Source: Ruminococcus sp. | GTDB taxonomy: Bacteria; Bacillota; Clostridia; Oscillospirales; Ruminococcaceae | DNA length: 64,000 bases | Assembly: GCA_015066975.1 (NCBI GenBank) | Contig: SVNI01000001.1 | Location: 124,001-188,000, forward strand | Direction of reading: 5' to 3' | Shown: piece by piece, positions 9,134-19,423 of the stretch | Layout: each line of letters begins with the position of its first letter | Position numbering within the stretch: position 1 is the stretch's first letter | Program-made: the position numbers and the translations under genes | Notes under the pieces: model-generated | Databases searched by the model: none | What the model was told of the DNA's origin: nothing | What the model saw: only the letters and a program-made list of their open reading frames with translations

Positions 9134-11854
9134 TTGGGAATTTTTTCTTTTACCCGTCAGAATAAGATGTCTGTGTCATCTGACTGGAAACTGTTCGCCG
9201 AAATGTTCCAGCAGATAGGCGCATTTGTATACCGTGAACCGGTTCAGACAGCTTTTTTTGATGAAAATGCACAGAGGATTCTCGGAGTCCCGAAAACTTT
9301 ACAGAAAAATGAATATCAGGGGGTTATCAAAAAATTATCAGAATCACCCGTGCCGGATGAACAGAATTTGTATCTGCTGAAAACAGGTGCTGAAAAACGC
9401 TGGATTCGTATGCAGATTACTCACCGGAACGGTGAAGAAATCGGTTTTATTGAAGAAATGACAAATCGTCTGTCACGCGTGGAAACCAATCAGTCAGAAT
9501 ACGATACCGTGACAAATATGCTGAATTTTCCGGCATTTTCAGGAATTGTGCAGAGAAAACTGCAAACTGCCGGAAAACTTTGTCTCGCAGCAGTCCGCGT
9601 AACCGGACTGGATAAGATTGCAGACTTTTCATCGGCAGGTGATACTGATAACTGTATGGCTTCTGTCGCAGAAGTCCTGAACCGCTTCGCAGATGAAAAA
9701 ATTCTGCTTGCTGTAAAAGGCTTTCAGGAATTCTATGCATGTTTCATTGATGTGGAAGAACAAGCCGTTCTGATGCAGTTGGAACAGATGCGTCAGGCAG
9801 TTTCAGAATGCACCATTTCAGATGCTTTCGGACAGCTATTGCAGGACGAAAAACATAACAGCATTGATTTACATGCCGGGCTTGCGTTTTTTCCGTCGGA
9901 GGGAAACAGCATCCGGGAACTCATTACCCGTGCAGAATTTGCATTGTTCGAGACCAAGCACGACAGCCATAATGCCATCATCCGATTTTCCAATGATGAT
10001 TTCGAGCGCAAAAAAGATGAGTACCGCGAAGAACAGCTTTTTGATACGATTATGCGCGAAAATCAGCTGAGCTATCATTTTCAGCCAATTATTGATGCCC
10101 ATACAGGCGAAGTCGCCGGATATGAAACACTGATGCGTTCGGAACACTTTTCACCAGAACAGATGCTGACACTGGCCGAAAAATATGGCAGACTCTACGA
10201 AATTGAAAAAGCTACACTGTTTAATGCACTGAAATTCTTAAGCCAGCATCAGAATGCGTTCTCCAACCGGAAATTATTTATAAATTCGATTCCGACTTCT
10301 CAGCTCAGTGAGAGCGATTTCAACGAACTGCGCGTTACTTATGAAGACTTGTTCGAGAAAATTGTTATCGAAATTATCGAACAGTCCGAAGGTTCAGAAG
10401 AAATGCTGGAGCTTTTAAAGCGCAGATGCAAGGATTTGAAATCTCAGCTCGCTATCGACGACTACGGAAGCGGTTATGCCAATACCGCTACACTTCTGAA
10501 AAATATGCCACAGTATGTCAAAATAGATATCGAGCTGATTTCGGGCATCTGTAAAAATTCTAAAAAACAACAGTTGGTTTCCCAGATTATTGATTATGCA
10601 CATGAAAATCAGATTACCGTGCTCGCAGAAGGGGTCGAAGAAGAAGCCGATATGAAAACCCTTATCCGCATGGGCGTAGACCTGATTCAGGGCTTTTATG
10701 CGGCAAGGCCAAAACCCTATCTTCTGGAAGAAATCTCGAAAGAAATCCGTGATGTGATTATCACAACCAATCTCGAAAATTCTGCCGGACAGAAGAAAAT
10801 CTATAACGTCCATAATGATGAAACATTAGATTTAGTCGATTTGGCATTGCAGAACTATACAGATATTCATGTCTTCCGCCATCAGGTGACAATTATCGGC
10901 GACCCTGAAAAAACTGTCCCTATGCATATCGCCATTATGGAAAATCACAGTTGTGAAGTCCGCCTCCGGAATGTGAATATCATCTCACAGGATAAACCCT
11001 GCATCAGTATCGGAAATTATGCACAGCTCACACTTATTGCAGAAGGCACAAATACCTGTAATTATATGGGTATCCGTGTGCCGGAAGGCGCATTCTTCCA
11101 TCTGCTGGGAAGCGGTGATTTGAAAATTGACTGCTATTCCAAATTCGGCTATGGTATCGGCGGAGACTGCAACAGCAGTTACGGCTGTATTACTCTGGAA
11201 TCCACAGGCCGGACGGAAATCATCTGCAACAGTGACCGCAGTATCGGCATCGGCGGCGGAACTAACCCGGATGATTCCGAAATCTGTCTCGAATCCGGTA
11301 CTGTCTGCGTGAATGTCGGCTCGCCTAATGCCCTCGGCATTGGCTGTTCCGAAGGAAATTCCCTCGTTTATGCCAATCCCGGCTGTGAACTTCATCTGGA
11401 TGTGAACGGCATCAGCAGTGTCGGAATGGGAAGCCTTTCCGGTGAAACACATATCAAGTGCTATTCTGATTTGAAATTCAACGGCGCAGGCAGTAAAGTC
11501 GTCGGAATCGGCGTACTTAACAAGGGCGAAGGCGAAGTGCTGGTGGCAGATGCAAAACTGAAATTCTACATGAGAACAAATTTCGGTACATGTATCGGCA
11601 CAATCGGCGGCAGTGTCAGCGTCGAAACTTCACACTGCAAGATTGAAGTCAATGCCGAAGGCGGTGAAATTACCGGAATCGGCGACGCTAAGGGAAGCGG
11701 AGATGTCACACTCGACCATACCGAACTGAAAGCCTATATCCTGGCGGCAAAACCTCATGAAGCCGGTTCTAAAAGCGGTCAGTTCAGTATGAAAAGCAGC
11801 AGTATCATTGCTGATATCAATGATAAACATAATACACAAGAAACAGGAGATTAA
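9134..11854 (+). CDS. degenerate GGDEF + EAL c-di-GMP phosphodiesterase with C-terminal beta-helix-like repeat domain
   Basis: ETLMR, IDDYGSGYANTATLLKNMPQYVKID, LAEGVEEEADM...QGFY (EAL); degenerate GGDEF (GFQEFY); ~300 aa tail of GIGG/GIGC/GIG repeats. Start probably TTG 9134 after AAAGGGTG. Confidence 0.85.
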   Translation: MGIFSFTRQNKMSVSSDWKLFAEMFQQIGAFVYREPVQTAFFDENAQRILGVPKTLQKNEYQGVIKKLSESPVPDEQNLYLLKTGAEKRWIRMQITHRNGEEIGFIEEMTNRLSRVETNQSEYDTVTNMLNFPAFSGIVQRKLQTAGKLCLAAVRVTGLDKIADFSSAGDTDNCMASVAEVLNRFADEKILLAVKGFQEFYACFIDVEEQAVLMQLEQMRQAVSECTISDAFGQLLQDEKHNSIDLHAGLAFFPSEGNSIRELITRAEFALFETKHDSHNAIIRFSNDDFERKKDEYREEQLFDTIMRENQLSYHFQPIIDAHTGEVAGYETLMRSEHFSPEQMLTLAEKYGRLYEIEKATLFNALKFLSQHQNAFSNRKLFINSIPTSQLSESDFNELRVTYEDLFEKIVIEIIEQSEGSEEMLELLKRRCKDLKSQLAIDDYGSGYANTATLLKNMPQYVKIDIELISGICKNSKKQQLVSQIIDYAHENQITVLAEGVEEEADMKTLIRMGVDLIQGFYAARPKPYLLEEISKEIRDVIITTNLENSAGQKKIYNVHNDETLDLVDLALQNYTDIHVFRHQVTIIGDPEKTVPMHIAIMENHSCEVRLRNVNIISQDKPCISIGNYAQLTLIAEGTNTCNYMGIRVPEGAFFHLLGSGDLKIDCYSKFGYGIGGDCNSSYGCITLESTGRTEIICNSDRSIGIGGGTNPDDSEICLESGTVCVNVGSPNALGIGCSEGNSLVYANPGCELHLDVNGISSVGMGSLSGETHIKCYSDLKFNGAGSKVVGIGVLNKGEGEVLVADAKLKFYMRTNFGTCIGTIGGSVSVETSHCKIEVNAEGGEITGIGDAKGSGDVTLDHTELKAYILAAKPHEAGSKSGQFSMKSSSIIADINDKHNTQETGD

Positions 11855-11859
11855 TTTTT

Positions 11860-12954
11860 ATGAAATTAGGTATGGTAGGATTACCGAATGTCGGAAAAAG
11901 TACGTTATTCAATGCACTCACCAATGCCGGTGCGCAGTCAGCAAATTATCCGTTCTGCACGATTGAAAAAAATATCGGTGTGGTATCCGTTCCGGACAGC
12001 CGTCTTGACTATCTGGCAAAAATGTATGAACCAGACAGCTTCAAGCCCGCTACACTTGAATTTGTAGATATTGCCGGACTTGTAAAAGGCGCATCGAAGG
12101 GCGAAGGACTGGGGAACAAATTCCTTGCAGATATCCGCGAAGTAGATGCTATTGTGCATGTTGTCCGCTGTTTTGAAGATATGGATATCATCCATGTAGA
12201 CGGCAGTATCAATCCCGCAAGAGATATCGAAACTATCAATCTGGAACTGATTTTCGCTGATTTGGAAATGGTGCAAAGAAGAATCGACAGAGCAAAAAAA
12301 CTCCTCAAAGGCGATAAGAAAGCACAAGTTCAGGTAGATTTCTTTGAACGTCTCGCAGCACATCTGGAAGATGGCAAGTCTGCAAGAAGCTTTGAAATTA
12401 CCGAAGATGAACAGGCTTTCATGCATGATACCCCTCTGCTGTCCGCAAAACCCGTCATCTATGCCGCAAACCTCTGTGAAGCCGATTTCACTGGCAATCT
12501 TGACGAACAGGAACACTATCAGGCAGTCAAGAAAATCGCTGAAGAAGAAAATGCCGCTGTTCTGCCCATCTGTGCCCAGACAGAAGCCGAAATCGCTGAC
12601 ATGTCTGATGAGGATAAAGCCATGTTCTTAGAAGAATTAGGTCTTGAAGAATCCGGACTGAACAGAATCATCCAGACAGGTTATAGCTTATTAGGTCTGA
12701 TTTCATTCCTGACAGCCGGAAAACAGGAAGTTCGTGCATGGACAATCACCAAAGGCACGAAAGCACCGCAGGCAGCCGGAAAGATTCACACAGACTTTGA
12801 GAAAGGCTTTATCCGTGCGGAAATTGTCGCATTTGATGATTTACAGAAATGCGGTTCAATGGCATCAGCGAGAGAACAGGGCATGTTAAGGCTGGAAGGC
12901 AAGGAATATATCATGCAGGACGGTGATATTGTTGAATTCCGGTTTAATGTATAA
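11860..12954 (+). CDS. ychF: redox-regulated ATPase/GTPase YchF
   Basis: [36 protein letters not shown]. Confidence 0.96.
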   Translation: MKLGMVGLPNVGKSTLFNALTNAGAQSANYPFCTIEKNIGVVSVPDSRLDYLAKMYEPDSFKPATLEFVDIAGLVKGASKGEGLGNKFLADIREVDAIVHVVRCFEDMDIIHVDGSINPARDIETINLELIFADLEMVQRRIDRAKKLLKGDKKAQVQVDFFERLAAHLEDGKSARSFEITEDEQAFMHDTPLLSAKPVIYAANLCEADFTGNLDEQEHYQAVKKIAEEENAAVLPICAQTEAEIADMSDEDKAMFLEELGLEESGLNRIIQTGYSLLGLISFLTAGKQEVRAWTITKGTKAPQAAGKIHTDFEKGFIRAEIVAFDDLQKCGSMASAREQGMLRLEGKEYIMQDGDIVEFRFNV

Positions 12955-13348
12955 AGAATTAATTCAGAAAGCAGAAGAAGCAAGCCACAAGGCATACTGT
13001 AAATATTCAAGATTTGCAGTTGGTACGGCATTGCTGACAGATTCCGGTGAAATCTATACCGGATGCAATATTGAGAACAGTTCTTATCCAGTCGGAATCT
13101 GTGCCGAACGTGTTGCATTTGGAAAAGCTATTTCTGAAGGTCATAAAAAATTCAGAGCGATTGCAGTCTGTGGATTTTTTCTCGGAGAACTCGACCCTGT
13201 TTTCTGTCCGCCGTGCGGAATGTGCCGTCAGTTCATGAGCGAATTCTGTGAAGATGATTTTGAAGTTATTCTATCAGACAAAATGAAAGGAATCAGATAC
13301 TATAAGTTAGGCACATTAGTTCCGGTCAGATTTGATTTTCAGATATAA
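12947..13348 (+). CDS. cdd: cytidine deaminase
   Basis: YCKYSRFAVGTALL, CNIENSSYPVGICAERVA, PPCGMCRQ; ATG 12947 overlaps ychF stop. Confidence 0.94.
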   Translation: MYKELIQKAEEASHKAYCKYSRFAVGTALLTDSGEIYTGCNIENSSYPVGICAERVAFGKAISEGHKKFRAIAVCGFFLGELDPVFCPPCGMCRQFMSEFCEDDFEVILSDKMKGIRYYKLGTLVPVRFDFQI

Positions 13349-13352
13349 AAAA

Positions 13353-13379
13353 TTCCCTGCTGAACGCATCAGCAGGGAA
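13353..13379. terminator. bidirectional terminator between cdd and solute-binding protein
   Basis: TTCCCTGCTGA-N5-TCAGCAGGGAA flanked by A and T tracts. Confidence 0.8.
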
Positions 13380-13397
13380 TTTTAATATCATCATAAA

Positions 13398-14798
13398 TTA
13401 CTGGATAGCGGCGTTATAGGTATCGAGAACGGCATCAATTGCAGATGACCAGTTATCACGCAGAACAGCCCATGAATCCACTTGGTCGGAATAGTTCAGC
13501 AGACCGTCCATTAGGTTATTCATGATACCTCTGGTTTCGTAAGTGTAATCACCGTCGCCGTACATAGTACTGCCCATGCCGTAGCCGAAATCAAATACAG
13601 TAACAGTATCTTCTTTATAAGACTGAATCGCATCATATTGTTCTTCAGTAACAAAGCCCAGCAACAGACCAGAAGCAGATTTTTCCTGAATCAGAGCTTT
13701 TTCTTTAGCAGCGGCCTTGTAGGCATCTTCGGTTTCAGCAAGTCTTTCACAATAGATGTATCTTGCGACAGCATCACCCTTTTCGGAATTCTTGACGAGC
13801 ATTTTCGCCGCATAGTTGCCACAGAGATAGTATTCATCAGAATCGGGAGACTTCGGGAACGGTACAACCATCAAATCAGCATCCTGATTTGCAGCATTAG
13901 AACCAGCAAGAGACCAGTCAGCCATACCATAGAACAGCACATCGTGCGTATCGGGGAAATTGCCGAACCAGCCGGGTTCATAAAGACCGAGGCTCTGCAT
14001 TTCTGCCATGAGGTTTTCAGCGGCTTCAATATCGGGGTCAGAAATATTGTTTGTGAATTTCTTGCCGTCGAAATTGATAATTGTTTTACCAGTAGACTGT
14101 ACCATAGCCTGACCGAACCAGCCACAGATGCCGTAACGGTCTTCGCCGTTCTTGACGAATTTCTTCATCATTTCCATGAAGACATCCCAGTCCCAGTCAC
14201 CTTCCTGATAGAGTTCATAAGGGTCATCAAGGCCGTTTTCCTGACACATCTGACGGCTGTAGGTAATCAGAAGCGGGTCGGAGACAGCATAAGGCACGAC
14301 ATAATGCTTGCCATTATATTCATACATATCAATTGCGCTTCTGATGCCGTCCCAGATGGAATCATCAAGGTCGATATAATCGTCAAGCGGTTCATACTGA
14401 TTTTTGTAAACGCCGTTTGGGAGAGCATCCCATTCATAAGGGAACATATCCACGGGGTCGCCACCGAGGATTCTGTTTGTCAGAGTATCGAATTTATTTT
14501 CGGAAGTACACTGAATCCAGTTGATTTTTCCGCCGAACTGGTCTTCAAACAGAGTGAGGGCGACAGAACGGTCATTATTATTGGTCGGATTGATGTCATA
14601 AGTAGCGAGCCAGTAGATTTCCTGACCGCTGATATCTTTCATAGAATCCTGCACAGCGGCAGTTTCGACAGCGACATCATCAGCTTCTTTGTAGTGACTG
14701 CTGTCCTCGACAGTTGTTTCTTCTTTGGAGCAGGCGGTCATGGCGAACACGAGAGACAGGCTCATAACGCCTGCAAAAATTTTGATTAATTTCTTCAA
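13398..14798 (-). CDS. extracellular solute-binding lipoprotein (family 1 type)
   Basis: Signal/lipobox MSLSLVFAMTACSKEE; 466 aa substrate-binding fold; no adjacent permease. Confidence 0.8.
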   Translation of the reverse strand: MKKLIKIFAGVMSLSLVFAMTACSKEETTVEDSSHYKEADDVAVETAAVQDSMKDISGQEIYWLATYDINPTNNNDRSVALTLFEDQFGGKINWIQCTSENKFDTLTNRILGGDPVDMFPYEWDALPNGVYKNQYEPLDDYIDLDDSIWDGIRSAIDMYEYNGKHYVVPYAVSDPLLITYSRQMCQENGLDDPYELYQEGDWDWDVFMEMMKKFVKNGEDRYGICGWFGQAMVQSTGKTIINFDGKKFTNNISDPDIEAAENLMAEMQSLGLYEPGWFGNFPDTHDVLFYGMADWSLAGSNAANQDADLMVVPFPKSPDSDEYYLCGNYAAKMLVKNSEKGDAVARYIYCERLAETEDAYKAAAKEKALIQEKSASGLLLGFVTEEQYDAIQSYKEDTVTVFDFGYGMGSTMYGDGDYTYETRGIMNNLMDGLLNYSDQVDSWAVLRDNWSSAIDAVLDTYNAAIQ

Positions 14799-14940
14799 AA
14801 CGCATCACACACTTTCTGTAATATTTTTTTGCATAGCCGGGCTTATGCAGTTATATTTATTATAACTGTTTTTTCACAGAATGTCAATATCTTTGTGAAA
14901 TTTTTTATTTATTTCATGTGTGATTTATGAATTGATTAAA

Positions 14941-15381
14941 TTATTTGCTGTAAAAATCTCTCTGCTCGACGGCGAGGGTATCACAGCGTTCATTTTCGGG
15001 ATGGCCTGCATGGCCTTTGACCCAGATAAAATTCACATCATGAATCTCTAATAATTTCAGCATTTCTTCCCATAAATCAATATTTAAGGCCATTTTGCCG
15101 TCAGATTTTTTCCAGTTTTTCTTTTTCCATGAATAGACCCATTTTTTTGTAATGCTGTCTACAACATATTTACTGTCAGTTGTAACAGTGACTGAACAGG
15201 GCTCTTTCAGTTTTTTCAAGCCCTCGATTACGGCTGTCATTTCCATGCGGTTATTAGTTGTATCGACTGCACCGCCGGAAAATTCCTTTTCATAATCTCC
15301 ATAACGGAGAATTGTTCCCCATCCGCCAGCACCGGGATTTCCAGAACATGCGCCGTCGGTAAACATTTCGATATGTTTCAT
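14941..15381 (-). CDS. rnhA: ribonuclease HI
   Basis: IEMFTDGACSGNPGAGGWGTILRY, NNRMEMTAVIEGL, WVKGHAGHPENERCD; start at MKHIE. Confidence 0.95.
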   Translation of the reverse strand: MKHIEMFTDGACSGNPGAGGWGTILRYGDYEKEFSGGAVDTTNNRMEMTAVIEGLKKLKEPCSVTVTTDSKYVVDSITKKWVYSWKKKNWKKSDGKMALNIDLWEEMLKLLEIHDVNFIWVKGHAGHPENERCDTLAVEQRDFYSK

Positions 15382-15481
15382 AAAAACCTCTTTTCTGAAT
15401 AAATCTTGAAATATAACAACAGGGCAGAGAAAACTTCTGCCCCGTACTTGCAATTTAATTTATATTATGTTATAATAATAA

Positions 15482-16681
15482 TTACTTGGAAATCAAAGCA
15501 AGAGTATCTCTTGCAATGAGCAGTTCTTCATTTGTCGGAACAACCCAGACTTCTACTTTGGAATCACCCTGAGAAATTTTGCAGAGTTTACCTCTGATAC
15601 CTGCATTGGTAACAGTATCAATCTTGATGCCGAAAATATCCATATCAGCACAGACTTCTTCACGGACATCCGGAGCATTTTCGCCGATACCACCAGTAAA
15701 CAGAACAGCATCCAGACCGTTCATGGCTGCGGCATAAGCACCGATATATTTCTTAATCTGATATACAAGCATATCTTTGGAGAGTTTCGCTCTCTTGTTG
15801 CCCTGTTCACAGGCAGCAGAAACATCACGATTATCAGAGCCGACACCGGAAACACCTAAGAAACCGGATTTCTTGTTCATATAGTCGGACATTTCAGCAG
15901 GTGTAAAGCCGTGCTTTTCCATGACAAATGTCACAGCAGAGGGGTCAACACAGCCTGTTCGTGTACCCATCAGAACACCGTCAAGAGGTGTGAAGCCCAT
16001 GGAAGTATCAACAGATTTTCCGCCGTCAACAGCCGTGATGGATGAACCGTTTCCAAGATGACAGGAAACAATTTTCAGATTCTTGATGTCTTTGCCCATA
16101 GCCTTAGCAAGTGCAGCAGATACAAATCTGTGAGATGTACCATGGAAACCATATTTTCTGACATGAAGATTTTCATAGTCTTCATAAGGCAGACCAAACA
16201 TGAAAGCCTTTTCCGGCATGGTCTGATGGAATGCAGTATCAAATACAACAGCCTGCGGAACAGATTCCGGCATGACTTTCTTACATGCACGCAGTGCCAG
16301 TGCATGGGCATGGTTATGAACCGGAGCAAGGTCACGGAGTGCATCAATCTTGTCAATAATTTCATCTGTCACAAGAGTGGTTTCAGAGAAAACTTCTGCA
16401 CCCTGCACGATTCTGTGGCCGACAGCAGCAATTTCGCTCATATCCTTGATGACAGCGGCATCACCTGTTGTAAGAACTTCCACAAGCTTCATGAAAGCTT
16501 CGGTATGTGTGGGAAAATTGCAGTCAGCATCATATGTTCTGCCGTCAGCGGTTTTGTGGGAAACATGACCATCAATACCGATTCTGTCGCAGTTGCCCTT
16601 TGCGAGAACGCTTTCGTCGTCCATGTTGAGGAGCTGATACTTAAGAGAAGAACTGCCTGCATTGACTACTAAAATTAACAT
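15482..16681 (-). CDS. ackA: acetate kinase
   Basis: LILVVNAGSSSLKYQL, HNHAHALALRA, YGFHGTSHRFVS, FTGGIGENA. Confidence 0.97.
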   Translation of the reverse strand: MLILVVNAGSSSLKYQLLNMDDESVLAKGNCDRIGIDGHVSHKTADGRTYDADCNFPTHTEAFMKLVEVLTTGDAAVIKDMSEIAAVGHRIVQGAEVFSETTLVTDEIIDKIDALRDLAPVHNHAHALALRACKKVMPESVPQAVVFDTAFHQTMPEKAFMFGLPYEDYENLHVRKYGFHGTSHRFVSAALAKAMGKDIKNLKIVSCHLGNGSSITAVDGGKSVDTSMGFTPLDGVLMGTRTGCVDPSAVTFVMEKHGFTPAEMSDYMNKKSGFLGVSGVGSDNRDVSAACEQGNKRAKLSKDMLVYQIKKYIGAYAAAMNGLDAVLFTGGIGENAPDVREEVCADMDIFGIKIDTVTNAGIRGKLCKISQGDSKVEVWVVPTNEELLIARDTLALISK

Positions 16682-16836
16682 ACAAATTTCGTTCCTTTCG
16701 ATTTAAAAAAATTTAGATAAAACAAATGCTGAAAAGCACCCTATTACTTATTATATACTTTTTTCAGAAAAAAGCAAGTCTTTTTTCTGAAAAACTCATA
16801 TCTTTTCTGTAAATAATCCGGAGAGGAGAACACAAC

Positions 16837-18021
16837 ATGAAAACCGGAGCGATTATCTGTGAATATAATCCCCTGCATAACGGACATGCATATCATATTC
16901 AGGAGACAAAAAAAAGAGGCATCACGCATCTTGTGGCCGTTCTGAGTGATGATTTTGTCCAGCGCGGAGATACCGCTTTACTGAATAAATTCGACCGCGC
17001 AGAGCTTGCTGTGAAAGCCGGCGCGGATTTGGTGATAGAACTCCCCGTTCCGTATTCCTGCGCAACGGCTGAACTGTATGCTCTGGGTGCTGTACAGATA
17101 CTGAAAGCATTGAATATTATAGAAATATTATCTTTCGGCTGTTCGGGCGATGTGTCTCTTTTACAGTCGCTTGCGTCGGAAGAACTGGAAATCGAAAATT
17201 CTCCCAGAATACAGGAGCTTCTGAAAAAAGGCTTTTCTTATCCGTCAGCAATGTATCAGGCACTCTCTGACACGCTTTCTCCGGAAATTTCAGAACTGCT
17301 GACCGACCCGAATAACCTGCTCGCCTTTGAATATCTGAAAGCAATCAGAAATCTGAATGCCCCGTTTCGGCCGTTCGCCGTGCAGAGGAATTCCGTTTCT
17401 CATGACAGCCCCCATCCGTCCGGAACGTTTGCCAGTGCAAGCCTTATCCGGAACAGATTTTTCAGCCATCAGGATTATGAAAGCTATCTTCCGGCATTCA
17501 CAGCAGAAAAACTTGCAGAATCTGCCCGGCAGGGAAAAACAGCAGAATTCGCAAATCTGGAAAAAATTATACTTTACAGAATGCGTATCATGTCCGAAAC
17601 AGAATTATTATCCCTGCCGGATATGTCTCCTAATCTTGCAAGCCGTTTCCGAAAAGCACAGAATGCCTGTTCTCTGGAATCATTTCTGCATTCTGTGAAA
17701 TCCAAATGCTTCACTATGGCCAGAATCCGGAGAATTGTCATTTATGCTTTGCTCGGCATCCGGAAAGAAGATTTTCAGATAGAAATCCCCTTTGCCCGGA
17801 TTCTTGCTTTCAATCAGAAAGGAACAGAGCTTTTAAGGCTCTGCAAAAACCGGAGCACTATTCCGGTCAGTACGTCCCTTGCGGAACTGCGCACAGTTTC
17901 CCCACAAGCAGAACGCTTTGCAGAACTGGAAACCAATACCGCACATCTCTACGGACTGGCACAGAAACAACTTACATCTGCGGAAACGGAATTCCGCCGG
18001 AAAATACAGCTTATCAAATAA
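16837..18021 (+). CDS. tmcAL: tRNA(Met) cytidine acetate ligase (YlbM family)
   Basis: GAIICEYNPLHNGHAYHIQETK, SDDFVQRGDTALLNKFDRAELAV. Confidence 0.9.
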   Translation: MKTGAIICEYNPLHNGHAYHIQETKKRGITHLVAVLSDDFVQRGDTALLNKFDRAELAVKAGADLVIELPVPYSCATAELYALGAVQILKALNIIEILSFGCSGDVSLLQSLASEELEIENSPRIQELLKKGFSYPSAMYQALSDTLSPEISELLTDPNNLLAFEYLKAIRNLNAPFRPFAVQRNSVSHDSPHPSGTFASASLIRNRFFSHQDYESYLPAFTAEKLAESARQGKTAEFANLEKIILYRMRIMSETELLSLPDMSPNLASRFRKAQNACSLESFLHSVKSKCFTMARIRRIVIYALLGIRKEDFQIEIPFARILAFNQKGTELLRLCKNRSTIPVSTSLAELRTVSPQAERFAELETNTAHLYGLAQKQLTSAETEFRRKIQLIK

Positions 18022-18042
18022 GCAGAAACGAGGAAAATATTT

Positions 18043-18720
18043 ATGTTTGACATCCGGAATATCAAATCAGCAGTTCTCGATATGGACGGCACTCTGATAG
18101 ATTCTATGGGCATCTGGCATGAGATTGATAAACGCTTCTTTGCCGAACACGGCCTGACACCGCCGGAAGGTATCTCCAATCAGGTCAACAAGATGACCAT
18201 GCAGGAATGGGCGGACTATTTTACCCGTGAATTCAAGATTAACATGACCAGTGAACAGGTCATTCAGCGAATCGGTCAGATGTGTTATGAATATTATGCC
18301 GAAATCATCCCCATCAAGCCATATGTAACTGAATTTCTGGACTTTCTGGACAGTCACGGGATAACCTACGGTATTGCAACAGCAACTTACCGGAAATCAG
18401 CAGAAGCAGTTCTGAAACGCTTAGGCATCCTGAACAGAATGCAGTTTGTCCTGACGGCTGAAGAAGTTCCCTCCAGCAAGAAAACGCCGGAAATGTTCCT
18501 GAAAGCTTCACAGCTTCTGAATAGCAGTCCGCGTGAAACACTTGTTGTGGAAGATTCGCTTCACTGTCTGGAAACCGCCGTCAGTGCAGGATTTCCAACG
18601 ATAGCTGTACATGATGATGCTGTTCCTGCACATGAAGAAAAAAATATTCAGCTTCTTGCTGATGTATGGGGCTGTGACCTGAAAGAAATCATAGAAAAAA
18701 TCAATCCGGAACGGCTTTGA
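18043..18720 (+). CDS. HAD-superfamily hydrolase, beta-phosphoglucomutase-like
   Basis: AVLDMDGTLIDSMGIWHEID, SSKKTPEMFLKA, VVEDSLHCLETAVSAGF. Confidence 0.9.
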   Translation: MFDIRNIKSAVLDMDGTLIDSMGIWHEIDKRFFAEHGLTPPEGISNQVNKMTMQEWADYFTREFKINMTSEQVIQRIGQMCYEYYAEIIPIKPYVTEFLDFLDSHGITYGIATATYRKSAEAVLKRLGILNRMQFVLTAEEVPSSKKTPEMFLKASQLLNSSPRETLVVEDSLHCLETAVSAGFPTIAVHDDAVPAHEEKNIQLLADVWGCDLKEIIEKINPERL

Positions 18721-18744
18721 ACCGTTCCGGATTTTCAGGAGAAA

Positions 18745-19317
18745 TTATTCTTCTGTCAGAATATAGATAACATTCGGGTCAGGATTTTCCAGCTCGTCAT
18801 ATTCCTCTTGCGTCATGACAGCAATACGATTCTGCAAAGCCTCAATCTGCTGGGTATGCGTATTCAGAAGTGTTCGCACCTGTGTCCAGAATGCAGTATA
18901 GCTGTCTTCGTCTGTTGCTTCGCTGACACCTTTCGGAATATCACGGATTTCAACAGGCGGAAGCTGATACCGGATAATCTGGTCAGGCGGGTCGGTTTCG
19001 GGATTCGCACCCGTGCCGTCATAACAGTAAGCCACCAAATCCAGAAAAAGCGTTCCTGCCTCGGTGGTGAACAGACTGCTGATATTCCATGTCAGATGAA
19101 CATAGTTTCCGTCAGCAGAAAGTTCCTGTGGCAGTTCCGTCTGCGTTTCTGCGCCGGATGCAGTCACGGCTCTCATGATGAATTGAAAATTATGCAAATC
19201 ATACACATCATAGAATCTGTCTACTTCGATAGCGACTGTATCAGACTGTGCTTCTTCGAGAGAAAGCAGATGCGCCAGCGGAAGGGTATCGATAAATTTT
19301 CCGATTGCTTTTAACAT
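18745..19317 (-). CDS. phage baseplate/tail-like hypothetical protein
   Basis: 190 aa; C-terminal MTQEEYDELENPDPNVIYILTEE resembles a motif common in phage tail/baseplate proteins. Confidence 0.55.
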   Translation of the reverse strand: MLKAIGKFIDTLPLAHLLSLEEAQSDTVAIEVDRFYDVYDLHNFQFIMRAVTASGAETQTELPQELSADGNYVHLTWNISSLFTTEAGTLFLDLVAYCYDGTGANPETDPPDQIIRYQLPPVEIRDIPKGVSEATDEDSYTAFWTQVRTLLNTHTQQIEALQNRIAVMTQEEYDELENPDPNVIYILTEE

Positions 19318-19423
19318 AGCAAATCAAACTCCTTTCATAAAAAGCGCAGAAACAGAAAAAACTGTACGTTTCCGTACAGTTTTTTTAAAAATTCACAAAT
19401 TGTTTACAAATTACAGGTTTGTG

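Noticed and set aside
13638-14789. 383 aa plus-strand ORF antisense to solute-binding protein
   Set aside because: Antisense shadow ORF; the minus-strand frame has a clear lipoprotein signal and a coherent fold
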